NCBI GenBank assembly: GCA_001602435.1
Contig: CP012156.1
Coordinates: 248,001-312,000, forward strand
Origin: Hyphomonadaceae bacterium UKL13-1
Lineage (GTDB): Bacteria > Pseudomonadota > Alphaproteobacteria > Caulobacterales > Aquidulcibacteraceae
DNA length: 64,000 nt
Reading direction: 5' to 3'
The notes beneath the pieces are model-generated. The model had not been told where the DNA came from, ran no database searches, and saw nothing but the letters and a program-made list of their open reading frames with translations. The position numbers and the translations under genes are program-made. This document shows, piece after piece, positions 54,715 through 62,781 of the stretch; the first letter of the stretch is position 1, and each line of letters begins with the position of its first letter.

Positions 54715-55173
54715 TTAGGGCTTGGCGTTCTTGGCTTGCCACGCTTTCATCTGGCTGATTTCGCGGTCTTGTGCAGCGATAATGTCTTCGGCCAGCTTGC
54801 GGATTTCAGGGTCTTTGCCATGCTCCAACACGACGCGGGCCATGGCGACTGCACCTTCGTGATGGGGGATCATGCCGGCGATGAAGTCTTTGTCGGCATC
54901 GCCTGTATAAGGGATCGTCATATTCTGATGCATGGTCGAATTGGCCGCTTGAAAGGCCTTGGTCGAGGGTGCAGCAGCAGCAGCAGCAGGGTCGGCGGGG
55001 GCCATCATCGTCCCGTGATCCATCTGGCTATGATCCATGCTGCCATGATCCATCATCACATTGCCCATACCAGATGCCGCAACCGAGTTGGTGGGGGCTG
55101 GCTGGCAGGCTGAGACCGCAAGTGTCGCGATCAGGGCCGTTGCGGCGACTAGGCCGGTTTTGAAAGCTGTCAT
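54715..55173 (-). CDS. DUF305 lipoprotein with Met/His-rich linker
   Basis: A 152-residue lipoprotein (LAVSAC, Cys about 23). A linker with three MDH repeats ([16 protein letters not shown]) is followed by a four-helix DUF305 domain: [35 protein letters not shown] and [15 protein letters not shown]305 proteins are periplasmic, and the Met/His content suggests copper or silver binding. Its start overlaps the stop of the upstream phytase-like gene as ATGA. Confidence 0.9.
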   Translation of the reverse strand: MTAFKTGLVAATALIATLAVSACQPAPTNSVAASGMGNVMMDHGSMDHSQMDHGTMMAPADPAAAAAAPSTKAFQAANSTMHQNMTIPYTGDADKDFIAGMIPHHEGAVAMARVVLEHGKDPEIRKLAEDIIAAQDREISQMKAWQAKNAKP

Positions 55174-56264
55174 GGTGTGGCTCCATTGCTTGAGGTGGCA
55201 GGTGAGGCGGGGGCGTCCAAACGAAAGGCGAGTAGGTAAGTGCCTTGGTCGGCAGAGAAATTATCGTCTGACAGGATGAAAACGAGCTTAGCCTCGCTTT
55301 GTGGGTCCTTCATCACGGCAAGGCCTTCATAATTGTCCATCATAAAGGGCGGGGACAGAGCAAGCTTTAGCGTACAGGCTGGCTTGCCGATTAGAACGCT
55401 TGAGAGGCTACATGTTTCCAATCGCGAGAGATTGACCTTGGTCGTGGTATCGTAAGAGCGTTTAAGGACCCAGACTTCGTCATCCAGCACGCGGATATCG
55501 GTGATGCCAAAGCGGCCTTGATTTTCAAAGCTGCCAAGAGGCGCGGTCACAGCTTTACTGTTCTGGTCAAAGATCCAATAGGGCACTTGAAGCTTTGCGG
55601 CAGGATCACCCGGCCGGTCCGGACCATATTCGGCAGAAGCCAGATATTGGCCGTTGGGCAAGCGGGTGAGGGCTTCCATTCCGCCATTGGGTTCTAGACC
55701 TTCAAAGCCACTTAGGCTTGGACCCGCTTTGGTCGCGTAACCTTTATCGGTTTTGATAAGCTCGATCAGGCGATGGTTACGCTCAAAACTGATGAGAAAG
55801 CCGGTGTCGGTTGGGGCAAGGCCTTCGCTGTCAATTTGATTGGCCCCGCGTAGGGGTTTATCCGCCGCATCGGTGAGTGTGGTAAGGTGGACTTCGCTGG
55901 CTACGGGCGGGGCTGCCGTCCCCCATGTCATCGGATTTGGGGCTGCGAAGCGGGCGAGGTGGCCTTGATCCGTCAAGGCATCAAAAACGATTGTGTCGTT
56001 TTCGGTTGTCCGCACATTGAGGGAGGAAAGGCCGCCAAATTCTTTGGGCATGCTGGGGTTTTGCCGTTGGGTATCGAGCCGTAAGGCATAGATCAGATCG
56101 GCAGAGCCGGATTTGCTGATCCCGGTCAAATTTTCGGTTGAGACAGTGAGACTGCTGATCCGGGTCGAAAATGTTTGGTTCAGAACCGGGGCACCAGGTC
56201 CCGTCGCCTGGGCGCAGGCGGTGCTACTAAGGAAACAAAAGGCTAAAAGTTTTAGTCCCCGCAT
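55170..56264 (-). CDS. esterase-like activity of phytase family protein
   Basis: A 364-residue exported protein (signal [16 protein letters not shown]) of the family named for esterase-like activity of phytase; its beta-propeller-like blocks include [52 protein letters not shown] and [10 protein letters not shown]. True phytase activity is not established for most members. The ATG at 56262-56264 follows AGAGGA. It is in an operon with the DUF305 gene. Confidence 0.85.
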   Translation of the reverse strand: MRGLKLLAFCFLSSTACAQATGPGAPVLNQTFSTRISSLTVSTENLTGISKSGSADLIYALRLDTQRQNPSMPKEFGGLSSLNVRTTENDTIVFDALTDQGHLARFAAPNPMTWGTAAPPVASEVHLTTLTDAADKPLRGANQIDSEGLAPTDTGFLISFERNHRLIELIKTDKGYATKAGPSLSGFEGLEPNGGMEALTRLPNGQYLASAEYGPDRPGDPAAKLQVPYWIFDQNSKAVTAPLGSFENQGRFGITDIRVLDDEVWVLKRSYDTTTKVNLSRLETCSLSSVLIGKPACTLKLALSPPFMMDNYEGLAVMKDPQSEAKLVFILSDDNFSADQGTYLLAFRLDAPASPATSSNGATP

Positions 56265-56418
56265 AATCAATCCTCTTTCAAGAGATCCCTTTTTCACCTA
56301 CGCCGTTTTAACTTTGCGGTCTATTGCGACAAAAGCAGCTGAGCGTGTCCGTGTTCTTCGTTTTGACATTCTGTGCGCCAAAACATAGGCTGATAAAAAA
56401 TCAAATGGGGGGCGCACA

Positions 56419-57699
56419 ATGTCATTGAAATCGCTTGTGGTTTCACGAGTAGCTGAGGCCATCACCAGCGCGCAGCGCCAAGATGCGGCCCGCGACAAGT
56501 ATGAGAAAGAGCGCCAGCGCCAAGGTGCGCGCCACCGCATCGACTATTTCCACCAGATTGATGATCCTTATAGCCACTTGGCGCTGCAGGCTTTGGATCA
56601 GTTTCGCAGCCGCTATGACGTGGACCTGCATGTCTGGCTGGTCGGACCACCTGATGATTGGGCGGCACCTGAGCGCGATCGCCTGATTGCCTATGCGCGC
56701 GAAGATAGTGCGCGGCTGGCCAAAAGGTCGGGCTTTGCGTTTGACGACCACGGCGTGCAGCCCGCGCCTGATGCCGTGCGGGCGGCCCAAGCGCAATTTG
56801 CGGAAGCTTTAGGGGCAGACGACTTCTGGCCGCGCGCGTTGTCGATTAATCGCGCCTTATGGGATGGCACGATCGAACCAAGCGCGACGGCGGTGACGGG
56901 TGAACCGTGCGCTAGGGGCGACGCGGAGCGGGCGCGCCTTGGCCATTTCATGGGCGCGATGCTGCATTATGGGGGTGAGTGGTATTGGGGCATCGACCGC
57001 CTGCATTATCTCGAAACCCGTTTGCGCGGGGTTGGCGCACAGGTGCAAGCAGCGCCTGCCGAACTCATCTTTGCTGCGCCGGATTTGGAACTCAAATCGG
57101 CCAAGCAACAGGCTGGCGAACGGCCTGTGCTGCATTGGTACTTATCGTTCCGCAGTCCCTATACTTATCTATCCCTCCACCGCGCCAAAGCACTCGCAGA
57201 TGCCTATGGGGCCGAATTGCGCTTGCGTTTTGTCTTGCCCATGGTGATGCGGGGCCTGCCCGTACCGCAGATGAAGCGGACCTATTTCACGCTGGACAAT
57301 GCGCGCGAAGCTCGACGGCTGGATATTCCGTTTGGCCGCATCTCTGATCCGGTCGGCAAGCCGGTTGAGCGCGGCTATGCCATTTTAGCTTGGGCCATGC
57401 AGCAGGGACGGGGCTATGAATTTGTCGACTCCTTTTTGAGTGCCGTCTGGTCCCAAGGCGTAGACGCAGGCTCGGATTCCGGGATGAAGCAGATTGTTGA
57501 AAAGGCGGGCCTGCCATGGCCAGAGGCGCGCGAGCAATTAGCCCACGAGACCTGGCGCGAGACGGCAGAGGCCAATCGACTGGAGCTTTTAGAGATTGGC
57601 CATTGGGGCGTTCCGTGTTTTCGTGTGAATGACGTCTGCGTGTGGGGGCAAGACCGCATGTGGGTGATTGAAGACGCCTTGAAAGAGCTGACATCTTGA
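56419..57699 (+). CDS. DsbA/HCCA-isomerase-like double thioredoxin-fold protein
   Basis: A 426-residue protein with two related halves: IDYFHQIDDPYSHLALQALD (about 40-60) and LHWYLSFRSPYTYLSLHRAK (about 235-255), each followed by helical inserts, with the second half ending in the cis-Pro element HWGVPCFRVND and WGQDRMW. This is the fold of 2-hydroxychromene-2-carboxylate isomerases and kappa-class glutathione transferases. No CxxC is present, so it is not a disulfide oxidase. It opens the operon to the formylglycine-generating enzyme and sulfatases. A role in glutathione-linked isomerisation is plausible. Confidence 0.8.
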   Translation: MSLKSLVVSRVAEAITSAQRQDAARDKYEKERQRQGARHRIDYFHQIDDPYSHLALQALDQFRSRYDVDLHVWLVGPPDDWAAPERDRLIAYAREDSARLAKRSGFAFDDHGVQPAPDAVRAAQAQFAEALGADDFWPRALSINRALWDGTIEPSATAVTGEPCARGDAERARLGHFMGAMLHYGGEWYWGIDRLHYLETRLRGVGAQVQAAPAELIFAAPDLELKSAKQQAGERPVLHWYLSFRSPYTYLSLHRAKALADAYGAELRLRFVLPMVMRGLPVPQMKRTYFTLDNAREARRLDIPFGRISDPVGKPVERGYAILAWAMQQGRGYEFVDSFLSAVWSQGVDAGSDSGMKQIVEKAGLPWPEAREQLAHETWRETAEANRLELLEIGHWGVPCFRVNDVCVWGQDRMWVIEDALKELTS

Positions 57700-58595
57700 A
57701 GCGAGCCATCCTCATCCTATTGCCACTCTTATTCGCCACTGGTTGTAAGCCAGCGGTGGAAGCCGAAAAGAGCGAAGCTAAGGTCAGTTGCGGCTTGCCG
57801 GTTGCCAAGCAGGGCGGCTGGGTGAAAATACCTGCGGGCTCTGTGGTCTTAGGCCAAGACCCATATTTTCCCGAAGAGGGCCCCACGATGCGCGTGCAGG
57901 TCACTGGGTTTGAGATGCAAGCGCACGAAGTAACAAATCGTGAGTTCGCCGCCTTCGTCGCGGCAAAAGCCTATGTAACCGACGCGGAAAAATCGCTGAC
58001 CCGTACAGATGGCGGAGCGGGGTCTGCCGTGTTTGAGATTGGGAAGAATGGTCAGCCCGGTCAATGGAAATTGGTACCGGGTGCGACGTGGAAAGCGCCC
58101 CTCGGGCCGGGAAGCTCCATCATTGGCCAAGAGGATAAGCCCGTCATTCACGTTTCGCGCCAAGATGCCAAAGCCTATGCAGCATGGGCCGGTGGGCGTT
58201 TACCCAATGAGGTGGAATGGGAATATGCAGCACAATCCGGACTGCCGGATCAGGCAAACACGCGATCTGGCGCGTATGATCCTCAAAAAAAGCCGATTGC
58301 CAATACGTGGCAAGGGTTGTTTCCGATTTTGGATGAAGGCGCGGATGGCTTTCAATCCACTGCGCCTGTCGGCTGTTTTCCACCCAGCAAGCTGGGCCTC
58401 CATGATATGATTGGAAACGTCTGGGAATGGACCGAAACGCCCTTTCAGGATGGGGTCTCCGGCACGGTTAAGGGCGGGTCTTGGCTATGTTCGGATAATT
58501 TCTGTGGTCGCTATCGTCCGCAAGCCCGTCAGCCGCAAGATACTGATTTTTCGAGCAATCACATCGGGTTCCGTTTGGTTCGCGACGCGCGCTAG
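57696..58595 (+). CDS. lipoprotein formylglycine-generating enzyme (SUMF1 family)
   Basis: A 299-residue protein starting with TTG that overlaps the preceding stop (TTGA). The lipobox ATGC (Cys17) marks it as an envelope lipoprotein. The FGE-sulfatase fold is clear: GSVVLGQDP, FEMQAHEVTNREFAAFV, RLPNEVEWEYAA, GLHDMIGNVWEWT and KGGSWLCSDNFCGRYRPQAR. The two catalytic copper-binding cysteines, Cys265 and Cys270, are present in the C-x4-C spacing of active enzymes. It should convert the active-site Cys of the neighbouring sulfatases to formylglycine, here outside the cytoplasm. Confidence 0.9.
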   Translation: MKRAILILLPLLFATGCKPAVEAEKSEAKVSCGLPVAKQGGWVKIPAGSVVLGQDPYFPEEGPTMRVQVTGFEMQAHEVTNREFAAFVAAKAYVTDAEKSLTRTDGGAGSAVFEIGKNGQPGQWKLVPGATWKAPLGPGSSIIGQEDKPVIHVSRQDAKAYAAWAGGRLPNEVEWEYAAQSGLPDQANTRSGAYDPQKKPIANTWQGLFPILDEGADGFQSTAPVGCFPPSKLGLHDMIGNVWEWTETPFQDGVSGTVKGGSWLCSDNFCGRYRPQARQPQDTDFSSNHIGFRLVRDAR

Positions 58596-58704
58596 GCGGG
58601 ATGAGTTAGGCCGTTAGAAAAAGGTTCTACTGGTTTGACAGGCTGATTATTGCACTTATAGTGTCAATATCACACTTTGCCGATACGCCGCAAAAGGGGT
58701 CGCT

Positions 58705-59787
58705 ATGAAAGCCAAGCCAGTTCTTGCCGTCCTTGCCGCTCTGTTCGTCGGTGTCGGCGCTATTGCGGCACTTAACCGAGACAAGATCGCTTTGACCCTG
58801 CTCGAGCGCGGGGCAAATCAGGCCCTTGCCCATCCCACGATTGAAGGGCTGAAGACGGGGCTCCACGCTGGCTTCTGCGGGACGGGTTCGCCCATGCCAG
58901 ACCGCGATCGCGCTGGCCCATGCTTGGCCATTATCGCTGGCGGCAAGCTCTTTGTGTTTGATGCAGGCGAAGGTTCGGCAGAAACCCTCAATCTCATGGG
59001 CTTGCCGACAGGCCAAGTGCAAGCGGTGTTTCTAACCCATTTTCACTCGGATCACATTGATGGTCTGGGCGCGCTTGGTCTTCAGCGCTGGGCGTCCAGT
59101 TCGGCCAAGGCACCGCTGCCGCTCTATGGTCCTACGGGAGTGGAGCAGATCGCGGCAGGCCTCACCCAAGTCTATACGCAAGATCGCGGCTATCGGGTCG
59201 CCCACCATGGGGCCGCGATTGTGCCACCTTCTGGTTTTGGATTTGAGGCCAAAGCCTTTGCCCCACCCGCCATTGGCGCAGAGGCAGTGGTTTATGATCA
59301 GGACGGGGTGAAGATTGTCGCCTTCGGTGTCGATCATCGTCCCATTGAGCCAGCCTTGGGCTATCGGATTGAATATGGCGGGCAGAAGATCGTCATCAGC
59401 GGCGATACGAAATTGTGTGACTGCGTGACCAAGGCCTCACAAGGCGCCAATCTCTTGGTGCATGAGGCCATCGCCCCGAACCTGACCCAGATTATGGGTA
59501 AGGCTGCCAAGGATTCCGGGCAGGCAGGTGTCAGCCAAGTCTTCCATGACATCGAAAATTATCATGCCACGCCGAGCCAGATCGCCGACATTGCCACGAG
59601 TGCCAAAGTCGGCGGTGTCGCCTTGACCCATATCGTGCCTGCCCTGCCCCTGAAGGGCTTAGAGGGACCATTCTTGGGTGATGCTAAGCAGAAGTTTAAG
59701 GGGCCTTTCTGGATCATGCAGGACGGCGATTTGGTCTCGCTGGACAGCCAAGGCAAGCTCTCGAAGCGCCGTGTCTTACGGGAATAA
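58705..59787 (+). CDS. metallo-beta-lactamase-fold hydrolase, possibly arylsulfatase
   Basis: A 360-residue exported or membrane-anchored protein (VLAVLAALFVGVGAIAAL). Metal motif HFHSDHID, then a separate His (DHRPIEP), SGDT and a late THIV complete the RNase Z-like metallo-beta-lactamase set. The Pseudoalteromonas zinc arylsulfatase belongs to this fold, so sulfate-ester hydrolysis is possible given the sulfatase neighbours, but general hydrolase is the safer call. Confidence 0.8.
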   Translation: MKAKPVLAVLAALFVGVGAIAALNRDKIALTLLERGANQALAHPTIEGLKTGLHAGFCGTGSPMPDRDRAGPCLAIIAGGKLFVFDAGEGSAETLNLMGLPTGQVQAVFLTHFHSDHIDGLGALGLQRWASSSAKAPLPLYGPTGVEQIAAGLTQVYTQDRGYRVAHHGAAIVPPSGFGFEAKAFAPPAIGAEAVVYDQDGVKIVAFGVDHRPIEPALGYRIEYGGQKIVISGDTKLCDCVTKASQGANLLVHEAIAPNLTQIMGKAAKDSGQAGVSQVFHDIENYHATPSQIADIATSAKVGGVALTHIVPALPLKGLEGPFLGDAKQKFKGPFWIMQDGDLVSLDSQGKLSKRRVLRE

Positions 59788-59834
59788 TTGGGCCGTGATT
59801 GTGATTGGATTTATCTTGACCCCTCGCACATCCA

Positions 59835-61709
59835 ATGACAATCATCGTGTCAAAACAATCAAGTGGTTTGGGGGCGCGCGTGGGCAAAACTAACAAACTT
59901 TTGTCCCGATGGGTGCGGGCCGCGGGCCTTGCGCTGGGTGGCTTGGCGCTATTGGCTGGTGCAGGCCCTGCCTCGGGACAAGCGGCTGCTAAACCCACCG
60001 CACCTAAGGCCAAGCCCAATGTTGTGATCATCCTGTTTGACGATGCTGCCCTGATGGATTTGGGCATTTATGGCGGCGAGGCCAAGACTCCCAATATTGA
60101 CGCCATCGCCCGCCGCGGCACCCGCTTTACCCGTTACGCGACCTCGCCCTTATGCTCGCCCTCGCGCGCCATGCTGCTGACGGGCCTGACCAATCATCAA
60201 GCAGGCGTAGCGACCATCAAAGAGGTGTTGCCGAAAGAACATGTCGGCAAGCCCGGTTACGGTCTGCATTTGGAACCCAATGTCGCCACGTTGCCAGAAC
60301 GGCTTCGCCTTGCGGGCTATCATACCTTCATGAGTGGCAAGTGGCATTTGGGTGATGGGCCGGGGCAGTTACCGGGCTCACATGGCTTTGATCGTTCCTA
60401 TGCGCTGGATGCGTCGGGGGCCGATAATTGGGATGATAAGCCCTATATGCCCTTTTACAACGAGGCACCGTGGTTTGAGGATGATAAGCCGACCTCCTAT
60501 CCCAGTGGGCAGTTTTCCTCGACCGTGATCGTCAATAAGATGTTGAGCTATCTCGACGCGCGACCGAAGGACGATAAGCCCTTCTTGGCCTATGTCGCCA
60601 TGCAAGCCGTCCACATCCCCGTGCAAGCGCCCCGCGAATATACCCAGAAATATGCCGGTCGCTTTGATGGCGGTTGGGACCAATTGCGCAAGGATCGCTT
60701 TGAACGCGCGAAGGCTTTAGGTCTTGTGTCGAAGGACGCTAAAGCACCTGCCATGCATGCCAGCATGCGCGCTTGGGACAGCCTAAGTGCGGACGAAAAG
60801 AAGATGCAGGCCAAGGCGATGGAAGTCTATGCCGGCATGATCGAGGCCACGGATGCCGAGATTGGTCGTCTGGTGGCACATTTGGATAAGACCGGTGAGC
60901 TTGAGAATACGATCTTTGTTATCACCTCAGATAATGGACCAGAGCCGAGTAATCCCGGTGGGGAGCGCGGCTTTAATCTCTGGATGAAGACCCACGGCTA
61001 TACGCACGACTTGGCCAATCTCGGCGAACGCGGCAGCCATAATTGGATCGGGCCAGAATGGGCGAGTGCCGTGGCGACGCCCGGCTATTTGTTCAAATTC
61101 TATACGTCCAGCGGTGGCTTGCATGTGCCGATGCTGATGGCAGGCCCTGGAATTGCGGCTGACAAGGCCGTCAATGCCGCAGCCTTTGTACAAGACATTA
61201 CGCCCACCTTGATCGACCTTGTAGGCGGCGCGCCTGCCATCGCCGATACCAAGCCGATTTCCGGGCGCAGTTTAGCGCCTGTTCTGTCGGGCCAAGCCCA
61301 AGCGGTCTATGGACCCAATGATGCGGTTGGGGTGGAAGTCTCGGGCAATGCCGCCATCACCAAGGGCGACTACACGCTCGTAAAATACAATCCTCCATAT
61401 GGGGACAATCAGTGGCGGCTCTATCATGTCGTCAATGATCCCGGCCAAACGACAGACTTGTCGCAACAATTGCCGGAGGTGCGCGCCGATCTGGAACGCG
61501 CTTATGCTGCCTATGCTAAGGCCAATGGCGTCCTTGAATTGCCCAAGGGCTATAAGGTTCAACGTCAGGCCGCGCACAACAGCATCATGCGCCAGTTGAG
61601 TTTCTATGGCTGGCAATTGGCAGGTCTTGCGCTGGTACTTGTCCTGATCTTGTTCGGCCTTATCCGCGGCGCCCTCGCCCTCTTCTCTCGCAAAAAGAAA
61701 GCTGCTTGA
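59835..61709 (+). CDS. type I sulfatase with C-terminal membrane helix
   Basis: A 624-residue sulfatase with an N-terminal export helix (GLALGGLALLAGAGPASG), metal-binding VVIILFDDAALMDLG, active-site CSPSRAMLLTG (Cys107 for formylglycine), MSGKWHLG, VITSDNGPEPSN and near the end a membrane helix (LAGLALVLVLILFGLIRGAL) with a KKK tail. The tail suggests anchoring in the inner membrane with the domain in the periplasm. The start is uncertain; a GTG at 59880 is possible. Its TGA shares one base with the next ATG. Confidence 0.92.
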   Translation: MTIIVSKQSSGLGARVGKTNKLLSRWVRAAGLALGGLALLAGAGPASGQAAAKPTAPKAKPNVVIILFDDAALMDLGIYGGEAKTPNIDAIARRGTRFTRYATSPLCSPSRAMLLTGLTNHQAGVATIKEVLPKEHVGKPGYGLHLEPNVATLPERLRLAGYHTFMSGKWHLGDGPGQLPGSHGFDRSYALDASGADNWDDKPYMPFYNEAPWFEDDKPTSYPSGQFSSTVIVNKMLSYLDARPKDDKPFLAYVAMQAVHIPVQAPREYTQKYAGRFDGGWDQLRKDRFERAKALGLVSKDAKAPAMHASMRAWDSLSADEKKMQAKAMEVYAGMIEATDAEIGRLVAHLDKTGELENTIFVITSDNGPEPSNPGGERGFNLWMKTHGYTHDLANLGERGSHNWIGPEWASAVATPGYLFKFYTSSGGLHVPMLMAGPGIAADKAVNAAAFVQDITPTLIDLVGGAPAIADTKPISGRSLAPVLSGQAQAVYGPNDAVGVEVSGNAAITKGDYTLVKYNPPYGDNQWRLYHVVNDPGQTTDLSQQLPEVRADLERAYAAYAKANGVLELPKGYKVQRQAAHNSIMRQLSFYGWQLAGLALVLVLILFGLIRGALALFSRKKKAA

Positions 61710-62755
61710 TGTCTGAAGATCTAGCCTCGTCTCGTCTCCATGTCCTCGGGGCTGCAGGCTCTCCCTACACCCGCAAGGTCATTGCGGCTTTACGCTATCG
61801 CCATATTCCATACGCCTTGCATTGGGGCAGTCATCGCAGCCCGATGCCGGGCTTTCCAGAAGCCAAGGTAAAGCTTCTACCGACGGTCTATTTCCCGCAA
61901 GCTGATGGGGGCTATGAAGCGCAAGTCGATTCCACCCCCATTCTGGCTCGTCTTGAGCGAGAGTTTGCAGGTCGTGCCTTGGTGCCCTCCGATCCGGCCA
62001 TCGCGTTTCTCGATCATCTGGTCGAGGACTTTGCCGATGAATGGCTGACCAAGGCGATGTTCCATTATCGCTGGGCACGGCAAGCCGATATTGCCCATGC
62101 GGGGCCGCAATTGGTCTTCTGGCATGACACCACCACCGCCGACGCCGACGCCAAAGCTGCGTCCGACTTTATCTCTAAGCGCCAGATTGATCGCCTCTAT
62201 GTTGTGGGCTCCAACGAGGTTACGGCGACGACGATTGAACAATCCTATGAGCGTTTGGTGGGCGTGTTGGAAGCTTTGATCCAGCCTGCGGGTTTTGTGA
62301 TGGGGGCAAGACCCGGCACCGCTGACTTCGGCCTCTATGGCCAATTGACCCAATTGGGTGTTGTCGATCCGACCCCCGCGGCTGTCTGCGCTGAAACGGC
62401 GCCGCGCCTGCGCGCATGGATCGACCGTATGGAAGACCTTTCCGGACTTGACCCGCAAGATGGCGACTGGCTGACGCGAGATCAGGCGCAAGCGCGCCTT
62501 GCGCCGCTGCTGGCCGAGATTGGCCGCGTCTATGTGCCGTTTTTATATGCCAATGCCCAAGCTGCCCAAGCTGGCGAAGCAAGCTTTGAAGCCGTCATTG
62601 ACGGGCGGGCTTGGACGCAACCGACTTTTGCCTATCAGGCCAAATGTCTGGTTTGGCTGAAGGACCATGCAAAGTCCTTGTCGCCAGATGACGGGGCGGC
62701 TTGTCGCGCGATCCTTGCGGGCACCGGATGTGAAGCGCTGTTCGAAACAAACTAA
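61709..62755 (+). CDS. glutathione-S-transferase-like protein, long form
   Basis: A 348-residue protein with an N-terminal thioredoxin fold (LHVLGAAGSPYTRKVIAAL, KLLPTVYFPQ with the cis-Pro, DSTPILARLE) followed by a helical domain of the transferase type (RPGTADFGLYGQLTQLG). It is about 130 residues longer than ordinary glutathione transferases, with an extra C-terminal region of unknown function. It starts at the ATG at 61709, overlapping the sulfatase stop by one base. The link to two sulfatases is unusual. Confidence 0.78.
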   Translation: MSEDLASSRLHVLGAAGSPYTRKVIAALRYRHIPYALHWGSHRSPMPGFPEAKVKLLPTVYFPQADGGYEAQVDSTPILARLEREFAGRALVPSDPAIAFLDHLVEDFADEWLTKAMFHYRWARQADIAHAGPQLVFWHDTTTADADAKAASDFISKRQIDRLYVVGSNEVTATTIEQSYERLVGVLEALIQPAGFVMGARPGTADFGLYGQLTQLGVVDPTPAAVCAETAPRLRAWIDRMEDLSGLDPQDGDWLTRDQAQARLAPLLAEIGRVYVPFLYANAQAAQAGEASFEAVIDGRAWTQPTFAYQAKCLVWLKDHAKSLSPDDGAACRAILAGTGCEALFETN

Positions 62756-62781
62756 AACAATATTTGGGGGAGACTGACGTC

